Positions 63,918 to 64,000 of a stretch of DNA of 64,000 nt are shown here, piece after piece; positions within the stretch are counted from its first letter, which is position 1, and each line of letters begins with the position of its first letter. The position numbers and the translations under genes are program-made. The stretch comes from Leptolinea tardivitalis (GTDB lineage: Bacteria; Chloroflexota; Anaerolineae; Anaerolineales; Anaerolineaceae): positions 496,001-560,000 of the forward strand of contig NZ_BBYA01000008.1 in assembly GCF_001050275.1 (NCBI RefSeq), read 5' to 3'. The notes beneath the pieces were generated by a model. That model saw nothing but the letters and a program-made list of their open reading frames with translations. It had not been told where the DNA came from and did no database searches.

Positions 63918-63993
63918 TGGCGGGAGCGACGGGGTTCGAACCCGCGATCTCGGCCTTGACAGGGCCGCATGTTAGCCGCTACACCACGCCCCC
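63918..63993 (-). tRNA. tRNA-Asp (anticodon GUC)
   Basis: Read on the minus strand: acceptor GGGGGCG (63993 to 63987) with CGCTCCC (63928 to 63922), one G-U pair, discriminator G, and the CCA tail encoded (63920 to 63918). The anticodon arm CGGCC/GGCCG has loop CTGTCAA, giving anticodon GTC, and the T-arm GCGGGTTCGAACCCCGT is standard. Total length is 76. Confidence 0.97.
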
Positions 63994-64000
63994 GAGCGAT

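Overview
The window (64 kb, moderate GC, no mobile elements, phage genes or CRISPR arrays seen) reads as a chromosomal housekeeping and signalling region. It most likely comes from an Anaerolineae-type member of the Chloroflexota. That assignment is inference: it rests on the many extracytoplasmic lipoproteins with Thr-Pro-rich linkers, tandem DUF3048 proteins, MacA/MacB-like export genes with no TolC gene nearby, and the general look of the proteins. Two tRNA genes are present: Leu(UAA) near the left end and Asp(GUC) at the right end.

Layout. 1-5.1 kb: the 5' end of a Ser/Thr kinase, a Thr-Pro-rich membrane protein, psuG, a PHP phosphoesterase, tRNA-Leu and two pentapeptide-repeat paralogues. 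5.1-20.1 kb: two back-to-back minus-strand ABC-export cassettes built from the same parts. Cassette A has two separate ATPases, one with a degenerate signature and a cyclic-nucleotide-binding-like tail, plus a double-FtsX permease, two lipoprotein adaptors and a lipoprotein. Cassette B has three membrane-anchored adaptors, an ATPase, a MacB-type permease and a lipoprotein. 20.4-22.3 kb: a long formate-tetrahydrofolate ligase that resembles the eukaryotic type.

22.3-34.4 kb is a nitrogen-assimilation island: a GlnE-type adenylyltransferase with two GlnD-like ACT domains in its middle, an ArsB/NhaD-type permease, an Amt ammonium transporter, type I glutamine synthetase with its adenylylation tyrosine (Tyr398), then a GAF histidine kinase and a two-receiver LuxR-type regulator. 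Four of these genes (glnE, the permease, amt, glnA) carry one promoter design: a 15-base element, CTCCATnnGGGTAAT or a close variant, placed 21-22 bases upstream of a -10 box. This is the strongest new observation in the window. It suggests a compact nitrogen regulon whose regulator may be the adjacent two-component pair.

34.5-52.4 kb: lysA, a DnaQ-DinG exonuclease-helicase, then a long minus-strand run of metH, a homocysteine methyltransferase/MTHFR fusion, two membrane genes, coaX, coaBC, two DUF3048 lipoproteins, a metallophosphatase and a DUF4349 lipoprotein. With fhs this supplies a one-carbon/methionine set and two steps of CoA synthesis. 52.5-64 kb: a GGDEF diguanylate cyclase, a HAD-DinB fusion, a small Cys-rich protein, elongation factor P with Arg at the tip of domain I, PPK2, a Dus enzyme, a large GT-C-type membrane protein, a substrate-binding/PAS/HD-GYP sensor and tRNA-Asp.
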